From positions 248,001-312,000 of the forward strand of contig NZ_JAJPUI010000006.1 of the NCBI RefSeq assembly GCF_021390935.1: a DNA stretch of 64,000 nucleotides, written 5' to 3'. The notes under the pieces are model-generated. The model made no database searches and was not told the DNA's origin. It saw only the letters and a program-made list of their open reading frames with translations. The stretch is from Streptomyces sp. CC228A. Lineage in GTDB: Bacteria > Actinomycetota > Actinomycetes > Streptomycetales > Streptomycetaceae. The position numbers and the translations under genes are program-made. This document shows, piece after piece, positions 26,266 to 34,534 of the stretch; positions within the stretch are counted from its first letter, which is position 1, and the number at the start of each line of letters is the position of its first letter.

Positions 26266-26576
26266 AGCGCCCGTGGGTCGTGCCGCCGGCGCCCAAGCCG
26301 ACAAGGGCGGGCAGGCTCCCGGTCATCGCCGATTCGATGCCCCGCCCTCCGGTCAACTCGGTGCCGATGGACGTACTGCCCGGTGAGCTGCGGGTCGGGG
26401 ACTGGGTGCCCTTCAGCGACCGTGTGGGGCGCCCGGTGATCGACCTGCGGGCGGTGGGCCCTGGGCAACGTCACCGTCGGGTGGCGTTCGCTGACCTGCC
26501 GCCGGTCACGGTCAGGGAGCGGGTCCGGGTCTACCGGGACTGGGAGCGCGCTGCGGCGATGTGGGGGCGGACGTGA
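26262..26576 (+). CDS. Cassette small protein B
   Basis: A 104-residue protein, exactly the length of its counterpart at 46305-46619 and about 65% identical by eye: a Pro-rich N-terminus (WVVPPAPK), then MDVLPGELRVGDWVPFSD, LRAVGPGQRHRRVAFADLPP and RVYRDWERA. No known domain recognised. Starts at the GTGA overlapping gene A and stops at a GTGA that starts the next microprotein, so the three genes are translated as a coupled chain. Confidence 0.75.
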   Translation: MKRPWVVPPAPKPTRAGRLPVIADSMPRPPVNSVPMDVLPGELRVGDWVPFSDRVGRPVIDLRAVGPGQRHRRVAFADLPPVTVRERVRVYRDWERAAAMWGRT

Positions 26577-26677
26577 GGGTCGTCTGCCGCTTGGCGGCTC
26601 GGGTTGCCGGGCCTGTGTACGTGTTCGTGAACGCCGCGGGGATCGGCTTCGTACTGGCCGTGGCCTTCACACGTTGA
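26573..26677 (+). CDS. Cassette membrane microprotein C (34 residues)
   Basis: Begins at GTG within the GTGA stop overlap of gene B: a basic stretch (RVVCRLAARVAG) followed by one hydrophobic helix (PVYVFVNAAGIGFVLAVAF). The second element has an equivalent 35-residue frame (46616-46723) at the same position with RxxxRLAxRxAGP conserved, which argues that this short frame is real. Confidence 0.6.
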   Translation: MRVVCRLAARVAGPVYVFVNAAGIGFVLAVAFTR

Positions 26678-26773
26678 GACTCCCGCCCTGGGGTCCTTGA
26701 ACTGTCCGGACAAGGGTCTGGGGCGGGTTACGGCACCACCACTTCACACACACCACGACATGAGGGAGTAGTC

Positions 26774-26905
26774 ATGGGATGGGGAACCGGTAAGGGCGGC
26801 GGCGGGGGCGACGGGAAGCACTCGGGGAAGAAGGACCCCAGCGACTCCAAGCCGTCGCCGGACACCAACACCCCCAAGCCCGACCCGAAGCACAAGAAGG
26901 GCTAG
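26774..26905 (+). CDS. Cassette peptide, 43 residues, Gly/Lys/Pro-rich
   Basis: An ATG after GAGGGAGTAG starts a 43-residue peptide with GKGGGGGDGKHSGKK and a Pro/Asp/Lys tail, no Cys. It stops 2 bases before the ATG of the methyltransferase, the spacing of a coupled pair. The second element has an unrelated 43-codon peptide gene at the same position. A precursor peptide or a peptide substrate of the methyltransferase is possible but unproven; no leader motif is recognised. Confidence 0.6.
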   Translation: MGWGTGKGGGGGDGKHSGKKDPSDSKPSPDTNTPKPDPKHKKG

Positions 26906-26907
26906 GC

Positions 26908-28089
26908 ATGAGCACAGACAGTGCAGCCGCCGAACAGATCGCCATGCGCGGCCTGGTCGGCGCGGTGAGCGAGAACCTGGGCAAACCTCTGCCGCAGGTG
27001 TGGGAGCGGGCGTTCTGGTCGGTGCCTCGCCACCGGTTCCTGCCTGAGCGCGTGTGGGTGGGAGACCGCCTGGAGCCGTGCGACCGGACGGCGGCGCATG
27101 AGACGTGGCTGCGGTGGGCGTACGAGGACGAGCCGGTGATCACTCAAGTCAACGACGGGCAGGACGTGGGCGACGACGACCGGTGGCCCTCCTGTTCAGC
27201 CTCGGCACCCTCCATCGTCTTCCGCATGCTCGACATGCTCGACGTGAGCGACGGCCAGAAGGTCTTCGAGGTCGGCACGGGAACCGGGTGGAACGCCGCC
27301 CTGCTGGCTCACCGTGTCGGCGCGGAGAACGTGACCACGATCGAGGTGGACCCGGCCCTTGCCGCACAGGCCGCGTCCAACCTGAAGAACGTCGGTCTGG
27401 AACCGGCCGTGGTCACCGGCGATGGTGCTGCCGGACACCCCCACGGCGGTCCCTACCACCGGATCATCGCCACCTGTTCCGTGCGGAAGGTGCCCACGGC
27501 GTGGCTGCGGCAGGCCGCTCCGGGTGGCGTGATCCTTACCCCATGGGAGACCCCGTGGCTCTGTTACGGGCTGCTGCGCCTGGTCGTCGACGGTGAGGGG
27601 TCGGCGTCCGGCTGGTTCCACCCCCACTCCGCGTTCATGCTGATGCGGAGCCAGCGCACGAACCTGCGGATCTTCCGGGACGTGGTGCGTGACGAACACG
27701 TACCGGACGAGTCCGTGACCACGCTGTCTCCGTGGGCGGTGACGGGGGACGACTGGGCGGCCCAGTTCGCCATCGGCCTCCAGACGCGGGACGTGTGGCG
27801 GGCCTGGCACGACGACCCCGACGTGGAGGGCGTGGCGTCCCGGCTGTGGCTGGCCACCACGGACGCCACCTCGTGGGCGGCGGTCGACTGGGACGGCCAG
27901 GACGACGAACGGTTCACCGTGTGGCAGTACGGGCCCCGGCGGCTGTGGAACGAGGTGGAGGCCGCCCATGCCTGGTGGCGCGAGGCCGGCAGCCCCGGCC
28001 CTGGCCGCTTCGGCCTGACGGTCTCCCCGGACGGCACCCACACCCCGTGGCTCGACCGACCTGACCACGAAGTGCCCGCCACGGGTTGA
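26908..28089 (+). CDS. PIMT-like SAM-dependent methyltransferase
   Basis: A 393-residue protein. Residues about 20-200 resemble protein-L-isoaspartate O-methyltransferase: FWSVPRHRFLPE, then motif I VFEVGTGTGWNAALLA, TIEVDPALAAQA and the post-I/II region GDGAAGHPHGGPYHRIIAT. The C-terminal 190 residues (LFEBR-like ALTERNATING strands; W-rich, VWQYGPRRLW) resemble the extension found in methyltransferases that act on ribosomal peptides in Streptomyces. It closes the cassette; a terminator hairpin follows at 28104. Substrate unknown, the 43-residue peptide is the obvious candidate. Confidence 0.85.
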   Translation: MSTDSAAAEQIAMRGLVGAVSENLGKPLPQVWERAFWSVPRHRFLPERVWVGDRLEPCDRTAAHETWLRWAYEDEPVITQVNDGQDVGDDDRWPSCSASAPSIVFRMLDMLDVSDGQKVFEVGTGTGWNAALLAHRVGAENVTTIEVDPALAAQAASNLKNVGLEPAVVTGDGAAGHPHGGPYHRIIATCSVRKVPTAWLRQAAPGGVILTPWETPWLCYGLLRLVVDGEGSASGWFHPHSAFMLMRSQRTNLRIFRDVVRDEHVPDESVTTLSPWAVTGDDWAAQFAIGLQTRDVWRAWHDDPDVEGVASRLWLATTDATSWAAVDWDGQDDERFTVWQYGPRRLWNEVEAAHAWWREAGSPGPGRFGLTVSPDGTHTPWLDRPDHEVPATG

Positions 28090-28103
28090 ACAGCGACGAC
28101 GAA

Positions 28104-28150
28104 CGACCGGACCACCCTGGGCCTGGGCAGCACACGGGGTGGTCCGGTCG
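28104..28150 (+). terminator. Terminator after methyltransferase gene
   Basis: Perfect 14-bp stem CGACCGGACCACCC / GGGTGGTCCGGTCG. A second hairpin (CCCCGGT ... ACCGGGG) follows within 40 bases. From there to 28696 no gene is seen; from about 28566 the sequence is related to 50235 onward. Confidence 0.85.
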
Positions 28151-28696
28151 GTTAGGGATCTTGCAGACCCCGGTGCCGATGGTACCGGGGCTGTCGTCGT
28201 GCTCCCGCTCGACCCAGCCTCAACGGTGTTGATTTAACGCCGAGTTACCGAGAGGGAGGGGCCTGGGGTTGCGGATACCGAAGCGGGCGACAGGGCGCCG
28301 TGGGAGGTGCGCGTGGGCACGTGGTCGGCTGGAGCGGCTTTGGCCGGTGTCCTGCCCGGTTTGGGGTCGGGCATGGTCAGGGGGCCGTACGCTGGCCCGG
28401 CAACTCGGGCAGGTCTGTGAGCCTGCCCGGAATTTGCACGAGTGGCCCCCTGGCCTTGCCCGACGCGGGACCCGAACCGGGGAGGTGGGTAAAGCCGTGC
28501 AAGCCGGCCACCCCCGGCCACGGGACGCCTGCCGCATGCCGAGCCGCACGCAGGCGACCGCCGGTTCGGCTCGACGGGCTTGCTGGGTGTGGGCGCCTGG
28601 TCGTGGGGCTGTGTCGGGGCCCTCCGGCTAGCGCACCTGGCGGGGTGGCTGCGGCCGTAGGGGTTGCTTCCTGGCTCTCGTCGTCCTGCCTGGCTT

Positions 28697-28808
28697 GGTT
28701 CTGCGCGCTGAGCGGCGGGCGCCGCCGGAGCGGTGGCGGAGACAAGGAGCGGCGGCGGCGCGGGCCGCCAGCGCGCGGCGGCCCGCCGTGGCGGGCCGCC
28801 CTTGATCC
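28697..28808. repeat. 112-bp element identical to 50367-50478
   Basis: No mismatch seen over 112 bases between the two integrative elements, within a longer diverged repeat that starts near 28566/50235. It contains overlapping inverted repeats: GCGGGCCGCC can pair with GGCGGCCCGC, or that strand with GGCGGGCCGCC further on, so two hairpins exclude each other. Here it ends exactly where the integrase remnant begins. Confidence 0.85.
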
Positions 28809-28810
28809 GC

Positions 28811-28948
28811 GTGACCATGGACATCTACACCTTCGTGCGGCTGGATTCCCAGCGGTCCGCCTTCGACCGCGTCGGGGATGCCCTGAGGGGTGACGGCAAC
28901 GGGACGGACGATGACGACGGCGCGGCCGGTGCGCCGGTAGCCGTCTGA
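28811..28948 (+). pseudogene. C-terminal remnant of a tyrosine integrase
   Basis: Reads TMDIYTFVRLDSQRSAFDRV and an Asp-rich tail. The Tyr in MDIYT is the nucleophile position of tyrosine recombinases. The catalytic Arg/His part and all upstream sequence are missing; the join to the 112-bp repeat at 28808 marks a deletion that removed int and probably the replication and transfer genes. About 100 bases separate it from tRNA-Arg, the usual place of an AICE integrase. Confidence 0.8.
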
Positions 28949-29006
28949 TCGGCCCCGTGCGCGCCCTCTGAGGCGGTTGCCGTCAAACACTGCCGTCAAG
29001 GCAAAA

Positions 29007-29044
29007 GCCAGAGGCCCTGTGGATCACTCCACAGGGCCTCTGGC
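29007..29044 (-). terminator. Terminator of tRNA-Arg(ACG)
   Basis: 17-bp perfect stem GCCAGAGGCCCTGTGGA / TCCACAGGGCCTCTGGC, loop TCAC, with AAAA on its left that gives a T run on the - strand: a classic intrinsic terminator just downstream of the tRNA gene. Confidence 0.92.
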
Positions 29045-29050
29045 TTGCTG

Positions 29051-29123
29051 TGCACTCGGCAGGATTCGAACCTGCAACCTTCTGATCCGTAGTCAGATGC
29101 TCTATCCGTTAAGCTACGAGTGC
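29051..29123 (-). tRNA. tRNA-Arg(ACG)
   Basis: 73 bases, acceptor GCACTCG / CGAGTGC, anticodon stem TCTGA / TCAGA enclosing ACG, T arm GGTTCGAAT. Intact copy of the integration target; its 3' 42 bases are repeated at 22576. ACG is the substrate of TadA. Confidence 0.97.
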
Positions 29124-29585
29124 GTGTCAGTGATCTTACTCTCTGACTTTTCCTCCCGGGCTTTTCGTCCCGGTCGGCGTTGCGGGAACAACATTACATG
29201 AACCCCGCCGCCATGCGAAATCCATTGGCCACAGCATGATCAATCAGGGCAAAGCGGGCACCGAGGGCCCGGGTGGCCTGGGAACGCGGCGTCGGCGCCG
29301 TACCTCAGGCGGCGGCTGCGGTACGGCACACCGGGAAGGGTGCCCCGGCGACTCGGCATGAGCGCCCGGGTCACCTGGACCACGGCGGCTGCTCCCGGCA
29401 GCACGCCGGCGCCCTTCGCCCGAAGCACCGCCCCCGCACAGCCGGCAGCCGACCGAGACGGCGGACTCGGAGCGCGGAGCGGGCACCAGGGCCGAGGCGC
29501 AAGGGGCGCCGAGGGGGCCGAGGGGGCCGAGAAGCGAAGAGCGAGGGGTGAGGGGTGAGGCCAAACGCCGGTCCGGGTCCGCCAG

Positions 29586-29640
29586 CGGGCAGCGGCAGCG
29601 GCAGCGGCAGCGGCAGCGGTGGGGAAACGGTGGGGAAACG
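29586..29640. repeat. GGCAGC hexamer microsatellite
   Basis: Five or more GGCAGC units followed by two GGTGGGGAAAC units. The surrounding 560-base gap between the two tRNA genes (29124-29682) shows no gene. Confidence 0.75.
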
Positions 29641-29641
29641 G

Positions 29642-29673
29642 CCGAAGCCCCGGCCGTGGGGCCGGGGCTTCGG
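29642..29673 (-). terminator. Terminator of tRNA-Ser(GCT)
   Basis: Perfect 14-bp stem CCGAAGCCCCGGCC / GGCCGGGGCTTCGG with loop GTGG just downstream of the tRNA on the - strand. Confidence 0.85.
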
Positions 29674-29682
29674 TTCTTGCTG

Positions 29683-29773
29683 CGGAGGCGGAGGGATTTG
29701 AACCCTCGATGGGCTTTAAGGCCCAAACCGCATTAGCAGTGCGGCGCCATAGACCGGACTAGGCGACGCCTCC
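29683..29773 (-). tRNA. tRNA-Ser(GCT)
   Basis: 91-base class II tRNA. Acceptor GGAGGCG / CGCCTCC, anticodon stem CCGCA / TGCGG enclosing GCT, long variable arm, T arm GGTTCAAAT. No duplicated 3' end is seen nearby, so this copy is not an occupied attachment site. Confidence 0.96.
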
Positions 29774-30061
29774 CTCCACCCGCGTGCGCGAGTGGTGCGT
29801 GCAGATGATGACACAGCCCAGGGGTGCGTCACCAATCGCCGTCCACGGTACTAGGCGCGAGGGGCGCAGGGCAAAGGCTTCCGGGGGCCCGGCCGCGCAA
29901 CGTGGCGGGCGGTGCCGCGTTAACGGGGTGAGGGTGCCGGGGCGGGCGCCGTCCGCGGGTGGGCCGCCGGCCGTCCGCGGTGCCGTCCCCGGCCGCCCGG
30001 GCCGTGAAACCGACCTGCCGGGAAACCCACCCGCCGTGACACCGACCCTCAGGGAGTTCGC

Positions 30062-30514
30062 ATGCTGCGTCGTCTCGCCGTCACCTCCGCCGCCTCCCTC
30101 GCCGCCCTCGGCGCCGCCGCGCCCGCCGCGGGTGCCGCCGCCGGGCCGCTGCCCGTGCCGATCCCGCTGCTGTCCCGCTCCGACACGCTGACGATCACCG
30201 TCGAGCGGTCCGGCAACCCCGCCGCGGACGGCACCTTCCGCCTGGAGTGCGGCCCCGAGCGGGCCACCGGCACCCATCCGCGCGCCCAGCGGGCCTGCGC
30301 CCGGCTGGAGGAGCTGTCCAAGGGCGGCCGCGATCCCTTCGCGCCGCTCCCCGAGGACCGGGTGTGCACCCAGCAGTACGGCGGCCCCGCCACCGCCCGC
30401 GTCGAGGGCACCTGGCACGGCCGGCCGGTCGACGCCCGCTTCTCCCGGGCCGACGGGTGCGAGATCGCCCGGTGGGAGAACCTCCGGCCGGTCCTGCCCA
30501 TGACCCGGTCCTGA
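30062..30514 (+). CDS. Secreted subtilisin inhibitor-like (SSI) protein
   Basis: A 150-residue secreted protease inhibitor. Signal peptide MLRRLAVTSAASLAALGAAAP with an Ala-rich cleavage region, then the SSI fold: RLECGPERATGTHP, ACARLEEL, RVCTQQYGG, VEGTWHGRPV and DGCEI, with all four Cys of the two disulphides. Aligning to SSI (CPMVY), the reactive site P1-P1' is Gln-Gln (CTQQY) instead of Met-Val, so target specificity should differ from a subtilisin inhibitor. ATG 30062 has AGGGAG upstream. Single gene, + strand. Confidence 0.88.
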   Translation: MLRRLAVTSAASLAALGAAAPAAGAAAGPLPVPIPLLSRSDTLTITVERSGNPAADGTFRLECGPERATGTHPRAQRACARLEELSKGGRDPFAPLPEDRVCTQQYGGPATARVEGTWHGRPVDARFSRADGCEIARWENLRPVLPMTRS

Positions 30515-30711
30515 ACCGGACCCGCCCTGACCGGCACGGCCGCGGGGCGTCCCGGGGCCGTCCCCCGACACACCGGCGCGCGCCGGGGGCGCGCGCCTCG
30601 TGCACACGCCCTCGGGGAGACCTCCCCCTCATCCGCGGTCGCGTCCGCACCCCCAGCCCTTAGACTCCCTCCCGTAAGCGCGGCAGTAGGTCATTGGGAG
30701 GAAGCGTCGTC

Positions 30712-32820
30712 GTGAGCAGCAGGCCATCCCGAGGCGCTGCTCGCCTCGCAGCCATACTCGACGCCCTGCCTGACGGGCTCGTCCTCGTCAACACGAACGG
30801 CACGGTCGTCAACGCCAACACCATCGCCCTCGAAATGTTCGAGACGCCCGGTACGGCACTGGTGGGGCGGGGGCTGCTCGACCTGCTGCCCGCGTTCGAC
30901 TCCCGTCTCATCCCCGGGTCGATGCGCCGGCCCGCCAGCACGGACCCGCACGGCCGCACCAAGCCCACCCGCATGGTCGCCCGCCGCACCGACGGCGGGG
31001 AGTTCCCCGTCGAGGTGACGAGCGCCAGCCTGGAGGACGGCCGCGAGGCCTACGACTCGTACGGCGGCGGCGTCGGCTACAGCGGAGACGAGCTGCTCAT
31101 GCTCGTCGTCCGCGACCTGTCCGGCACCCTCGACACCGAGGCCGAGCTGGCCCGTTCCCAGCGCCAGACCGAGATGATCCTGCGCGCCGCTTCCGAGGGC
31201 GTCGTCGGCACCGACACCGACGGGCGCATCGTCCTGGTCAACCCGGCCGCCGCGCAGATCCTCGGCTGGCGCGCCAGCGACCTGGGCGGCAAGGAGCTGC
31301 ACGCCCTGATGCTGCACTCCAAGGCCGACGGCGAGCCCTTCCCGTACGACGAGTCGCCGCTCGCCGACACCCTGCGCTCCGGGCGCAAGCACCGGGTGCG
31401 CGGGCAGGTCGTGTGGGCCAAGGACGGCTCCCCCGTGCCCGTCGACCTGACCACGGCTCCGGTCCGCGACGGGGACCAGCTCGTCGGGGCGGTCATGACC
31501 TTCGCCGACCGGCGGCCGTACGAGCAGCTCGCCGAGCGGCACGCCGCGGAGCTCGCGGCGCTGGAGGAGAAGCACGCCGCGGAGGTGGCCGCCGCGGAGG
31601 AGGAGCACGCGGCGGAGGCCGCGGCGTACGAGGAGCGGCTGGCGGAGGCGGCCCGGCGGTACGACGCGCTGGGTGTGCGGCACGCCCAGCTCACCGCCGT
31701 GCTCGGTCCGTCGCTGCGCGGGCCGCTGGAGGAGCTCCGCCGCGAGCTGGGCGTGCTCGCCGCCGACCCGGCGGGACAGCTGTGGCCCGAGGCGAACCAG
31801 ATCCTGCACCACCTGGCCGCCGGGTACGCCCGGATGACCACGCTCGTCGACAACGTCCTCTGCTTCCAGCGCCTGGACTCCGGTGAGGACGGGCTGCGCA
31901 AGGAACCCGTGCAGCTCGACGGCGTGGTGGCGGCCGGCGTCGACGGGGCGGTGGAGCTCATCGGGCCGGGACGCGTCCAGTTCGCCGTGCACGCGCCGCC
32001 CGTCGCGGCGGAGGTGGACGGGGCACGGCTCGCCACCGCCCTCGCCCATCTGATCGCGGACGTGGCCGGCGTCGACTCCACCGGCACGTCGCGGATCGCG
32101 AGCGGCGGCGGGTACGTGGACTCCACCGTCGTGGTGGCCGCGGCCCAGCGCGGCGACGTCGTGCGGATCGAGGTGCGCGGCCCGCACGGCGGCGGCGACC
32201 CGGTCCACCAGCCGATCGTGCGCGGCATCGTCCGTGCGCACGGCGGTGTGCTGCAGACGCACGAGGTGCCCGGGCCGGGCGGCAGCGCGTTCGTGCTGGA
32301 GGTGCCCGTCGGGACGATCGGGAGCGGTGCCGCCGCGCGCGTGACCGGCGGCGCCGTCCGACCGGCCGTGCCCGGGAAGCCCGCGGACTCCGCGGCGGCC
32401 GCTCCCGGCGGTGCGGACGGCGGGCGCGGGACCGGCGAGGACGGTGCCGGGGCCCACGAGGGAGACGGTATGCCTGGCGGGGCCGCCGTGACCGCTGTGG
32501 GAGGGGCGCCTTCCTTGGTCGCTGCCGGTGACGCCTCCGTGGGCGGTGCCTCGGGTGCCGTGCCGGTCGGGGCCGCGCCGCCGCCGGTTCCGGGGGCGCC
32601 CGGCACCCCGGCCGCGGGCACACCGGCGGCCGGTGCGCCCGGTGCCGGTGCCCCCGCCGACGCGGTGACTCCCGCCGGTGGCCCGGCCCCCGGCACCACG
32701 GCTTCCGGCGCACCGGCTTCCGGCGCGCCTACCGCTGGTGCTGCTGGCGCTGGGGCTGAGGCTGGGGCTGGGGCTGGGGCTGGGGCTGGGGCTGCCGAGT
32801 GCGGGTGCCTCCGGGACTGA
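30712..32820 (+). CDS. PAS-containing sensor kinase-like protein, N-terminal part of a hybrid sensor
   Basis: From GTG 30712 (GGGAGGA upstream) come PAS 1 (AILDALPDGLVLVNTNG), PAS 2 (ILRAASEGVVGTDTDGRI), an Ala/Glu coiled coil (EEKHAAEVAAAEEEHAAEA), a HisKA-like helix pair and an HATPase-like domain (HLIADVAGVD, GIVRAHGGVLQTHEVPGPGGS). Where kinases have H-E-L-R-T-P the sequence is LGPSLRGPLEEL, so the phosphoacceptor His is missing. After about residue 560 the protein becomes Ala/Gly/Pro low complexity and stops at 32820 in a hexamer repeat; motif-bearing sequence continues in other frames to a receiver-like domain at 34535. No membrane segment. Confidence 0.75.
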   Translation: MSSRPSRGAARLAAILDALPDGLVLVNTNGTVVNANTIALEMFETPGTALVGRGLLDLLPAFDSRLIPGSMRRPASTDPHGRTKPTRMVARRTDGGEFPVEVTSASLEDGREAYDSYGGGVGYSGDELLMLVVRDLSGTLDTEAELARSQRQTEMILRAASEGVVGTDTDGRIVLVNPAAAQILGWRASDLGGKELHALMLHSKADGEPFPYDESPLADTLRSGRKHRVRGQVVWAKDGSPVPVDLTTAPVRDGDQLVGAVMTFADRRPYEQLAERHAAELAALEEKHAAEVAAAEEEHAAEAAAYEERLAEAARRYDALGVRHAQLTAVLGPSLRGPLEELRRELGVLAADPAGQLWPEANQILHHLAAGYARMTTLVDNVLCFQRLDSGEDGLRKEPVQLDGVVAAGVDGAVELIGPGRVQFAVHAPPVAAEVDGARLATALAHLIADVAGVDSTGTSRIASGGGYVDSTVVVAAAQRGDVVRIEVRGPHGGGDPVHQPIVRGIVRAHGGVLQTHEVPGPGGSAFVLEVPVGTIGSGAAARVTGGAVRPAVPGKPADSAAAAPGGADGGRGTGEDGAGAHEGDGMPGGAAVTAVGGAPSLVAAGDASVGGASGAVPVGAAPPPVPGAPGTPAAGTPAAGAPGAGAPADAVTPAGGPAPGTTASGAPASGAPTAGAAGAGAEAGAGAGAGAGAAECGCLRD
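32747..32796 (+). repeat. GGGGCT hexamer array
   Basis: About eight GGGGCT/GAGGCT units. The frame that is conserved-looking changes from one side of this array to the other, so its length is off by one or two bases relative to a continuous gene. Confidence 0.85.
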
Positions 32821-34534
32821 AGTGGCGCCCGGAGCTGCCGTGACGCCGGGAGCTGCCGCCGCCCTGCCCGCGCAGCAGTCCGGTGACACCGCCGGGGGAG
32901 GCGGGCGGCGACGGGGGCGGCGCGCGTCGACGGATGCGTTCCTGGACAGTCCCGTACGGGCCGAGGACCCCGTGGCCGCCGAGCCGACCGGGCGTCGGCG
33001 GGCGCGTCGCGCCGCCGGGGACGGCACGGACGGAGCCGGCGAGCAGCGGGTGCCCGCGCAGGCCCCCGCACACGACCCGTCGGCGGAAGGTGCCCTTCCG
33101 GAGCCGACCGGTCGGCGCCGCGGCAGGCCCAGCCCCGCGGAGACCACCGGCGCGCCCGCCCTCAGCCCGCAGGCCCCCGTCGCCCAGGCCCCGGCGCCGC
33201 TCGCCCCTGCGGCCCGGTCGGGCGTCCCGGCCGAGGGCGCGGTCGTCATGGCGGGCGAGACCGCGCAGTCGCGCCCGGCGGGGCTCGGCGGCACGGTGCC
33301 GCCCCAGGGCGTGCCGCACGGTGAAGCTCCCGTTCCGGTGCCGCCGCAGGGCACGGGGAGGCGGGCGCGGCGCGCCACCGCTCCGGAAGGCGCCAGGGCG
33401 GCCCTGCCCCCGGCACCCGCAGCCCCCGCACCGGCCCCGGCCGGCGCACCCGTACCGCCCGCAGCGCTCGTCCCCCCACGCAGGGTGGCGCGCCCGGTGC
33501 CGTACCGCCCGCCGAGGGCGCCCCGCACCCCGCCGCGCCCGCACACCCGGCCCCTGCGTCCTCGCCCGCACCGCCCGCCTCACCCGTCCCGCCTGTGCAG
33601 CAGGCCGGTCAGCCGGTCGGGCGGCGGGCGCGGCGGGCACTCGCCCCGGCCCAGGACCGTGCGGAGCCGGACGGGACCGCGGCCGCCCAAGGCGGGGAGG
33701 CCCGGACCGCCTTCGCGCTGCCGCCCGCCGCGGCGGACCGTACTCCCGAGGGCCAGGCCCCGCACGCGCACCGGCAGCCGCCGGAGGGCGACGGCGGCAC
33801 GATCCCGTACGGACCCCTCCGGGCGCGGACCACACACCGCCGCAGCCGCACCCGCTGCCCGGGGCCGCCCTCCCGGCTCCTGGCACCGCCCCGGCCCCGG
33901 CGGCGGCCGGCACTCCGGCCGCGGGTACACGCCGGCCGGACGCGTCGCCGTCCACGCAGGGGCGGGCCTTCAGCGTCCGTACGCTCGGTCAGGGCGTGCC
34001 GTTCGCCCAGCAGCTTCCTGACGCCGGGACCGCGACGCCCGCAGGGACCGCGACGCCCGCCGGCGCCACCCCTGCCGGAGGCACACCCTCCGCCGCAACG
34101 CCCGCCGGAGGCACACCCTCCACTGCGACGCCCGCCGGAGGCGTGCCCGTCGGCGGCACGCCCTCCGGGGGAACGCCTGCCGGTGGAGCTCCCGTCCCCG
34201 GGTCAGGTTCGGGGCGCCGCCGCAAGCTGGCCACGCCGCCGGAGGGCGACCGCCAGCCCGGCGCCGCCGGGGAGGTGCCCGCCCGTCCCGCGCCGGTGCC
34301 GGCTCCCGGCGCCGCCCCCGTACCTGCCCCCACCCGCAGCCGCTGCTGGGTCCGGCGCCGAGCGAGGGGCGCGGTCGTGCGTACGAGATAGGGGCACCGG
34401 ACGCGGGCGCCGACGAGGGCCCGGAGCCGCTGGACGGCCCCGGAGGCGCCGTTGAGGTCGCCAACGAGCCGCAGCCGCAGCCCGTCGACGACGAGCTGCC
34501 GCCCGAGCCGCTCGACAACCCGCGCCGCCTCCTG
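32821..34534 (+). pseudogene. Linker of the hybrid sensor, scattered over three frames
   Basis: Meaningful sequence changes frame repeatedly: RRGRRASTDAFLDSPVRAED and GRRRGRPSPAETTG in one frame (about 32820-33480), PVGRRARRALAPAQ in the next (33600-33830), GRAFSVRTLGQGVPFAQQL with TPAGGTPS repeats in the third (33840-34340), then back to the frame of the receiver. The repeated GRRxRRA motif marks the same linker in each piece. Indels at repeats, real or from assembly, are the simplest cause. Confidence 0.6.

Noticed and set aside
30691..33546. A 951-codon - strand frame opposite the sensor gene
   Set aside because: Antisense shadow caused by very high third-position GC; no domain is recognisable and the + strand has clear PAS motifs.
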